This document shows, one piece after another, positions 5,289-5,753 of a DNA stretch of 5,753 nt; position 1 is the stretch's first letter; each line of letters begins with the position of its first letter. The DNA is from an uncultured bacterium. GTDB taxonomy: Bacteria > Bacteroidota > Bacteroidia > Bacteroidales > CAIWKO01. The DNA lies in contig CAIWVT010000120.1 in assembly GCA_903916135.1 (NCBI GenBank), positions 1 to 5,753 on the forward strand. Reading direction: 5' to 3'. Below the pieces are notes generated by a model that was not told where the DNA came from, did not search any database, and saw only the letters and a program-made list of their open reading frames with translations. The position numbers were made by a program, and so were the translations under genes.

Positions 5289-5753
5289 TTATGCCTCGTC
5301 TGCCTTTTTCTTTGCCTTTTTTGACTTATGTTTTGGGGTATCATAAATAATGTAGTCCTGATAATAAGCATAGTTTCGTGTTACCCAATAGTTTTTGCCA
5401 TAGTCGTAAAGCTCCATGATGCGGCTGTAGAGTTCGTTGGCAAGCAGCAGGCGGTCGTGTGTTACGCTCGTGCGCAGATAGGTTTTATATTGTTGTTCGT
5501 CCCACGCTTGGTCCATGTTGATAGCGTCGGCTTCCAATGCGTCTATGTCGGCTTGCGTAATGCCTTTGGGGGCAAGCTCTGTAAGAAATTCGTTTGCCAT
5601 GCGCACCACTCTGAAGCCACATTTGATAAGCACCAAGTCGGTCATTTTATCTAAATTGTCGGTTCCGAAACGTCCGGGTTTGCTGCTGTTGGCAGGAAAA
5701 GCATTCCTTACGCGCACCATCATCATACGAATGTTCACTTTCAAAATATCGGC
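5289..5753 (-). CDS. Unknown protein, C-terminal part (cut by window edge)
   Basis: The frame stays open from the right edge (5753) to a TAA at 5289-5291, giving 154 visible residues. The only start codon near the edge is a TTG at 5744, but the three codons before it are also open (Ala-Asp-Ile), so I take this as the 3' part of a longer gene. The visible part is rich in charged residues and looks mainly helical: a basic NIRMMMVRVRNAF segment, then NLDKMTDLVLIKCGFRVVRMANEF, the turn-like LAPKGITQADIDALEAD, a Tyr-rich region near ELYDYGKNYWVTRNYAYYQDY, and a Lys/Ala-rich tail (KHKSKKAKKKADEA). There is no membrane segment in this part. I do not recognise the family and assign no function. Its DNA is visibly richer in G and C than the operon it faces, which may reflect different expression or origin. 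Confidence 0.7.
   Translation of the reverse strand, partial: ADILKVNIRMMMVRVRNAFPANSSKPGRFGTDNLDKMTDLVLIKCGFRVVRMANEFLTELAPKGITQADIDALEADAINMDQAWDEQQYKTYLRTSVTHDRLLLANELYSRIMELYDYGKNYWVTRNYAYYQDYIIYDTPKHKSKKAKKKADEA

Noticed and set aside
5328..5654. Plus-strand frame opposite the right-edge gene, with hydrophobic stretches
   Set aside because: It is antisense to the better-supported minus-strand frame, which is open to the window edge and has normal protein composition.
5742..5744. TTG as the true start of the right-edge gene
   Set aside because: The frame remains open upstream to the window edge, so the gene most likely begins outside the window.

Overview
The window reads as chromosome from a low-GC member of Bacteroidota, most likely Bacteroidales or a close relative. 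The evidence is a recognisable GldB-family lipoprotein, a secreted protein whose signal peptide ends in the FA|Q style common in this phylum, a stand-alone two-component-regulator-type propeller, almost no Shine-Dalgarno sequences, and AT-rich spacers. No species can be named from the sequence alone.

Layout. Positions 1-513 hold a strictly periodic 42-bp tandem repeat, about 12 copies, which runs off the left edge. Positions 514-884 hold no credible gene. They contain an imperfect inverted repeat (544-606), a near-palindromic hairpin (638-663) and a weak promoter candidate just before the first gene. Positions 885-5142 are four genes on the + strand packed as a probable operon: a GldB-like lipoprotein, a secreted seven-bladed propeller protein (4-bp ATGA overlap), an AlkD-type DNA alkylation repair glycosylase (start codon directly after the previous stop), and, 29 bp further on, a 496-residue protein of unknown function with one C-terminal membrane segment. 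Positions 5143-5288 are a short convergent intergenic spacer with a 10-bp perfect inverted repeat. From 5289 to the right edge lies the 3' part of a minus-strand gene of unknown function, cut off by the window.

How the parts fit. The first two operon products are envelope proteins (a lipoprotein and a secreted propeller), the third is a cytoplasmic DNA repair enzyme, and the fourth is probably a membrane-anchored cytoplasmic protein. They share no obvious pathway; the tight spacing supports cotranscription and translational coupling, not a shared function. The feature most worth a second look is the 42-bp array. It has a conserved 18-bp head, two different tail families that switch part way along, a palindrome in the right-hand tail family, and a period equal to four turns of B-DNA. 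The second is the 496-residue protein, whose middle resembles a DUF4258/RelE-like core inside a larger unknown protein. I did not find a defence system, CRISPR array, RNA gene, insertion sequence or complete mobile element.
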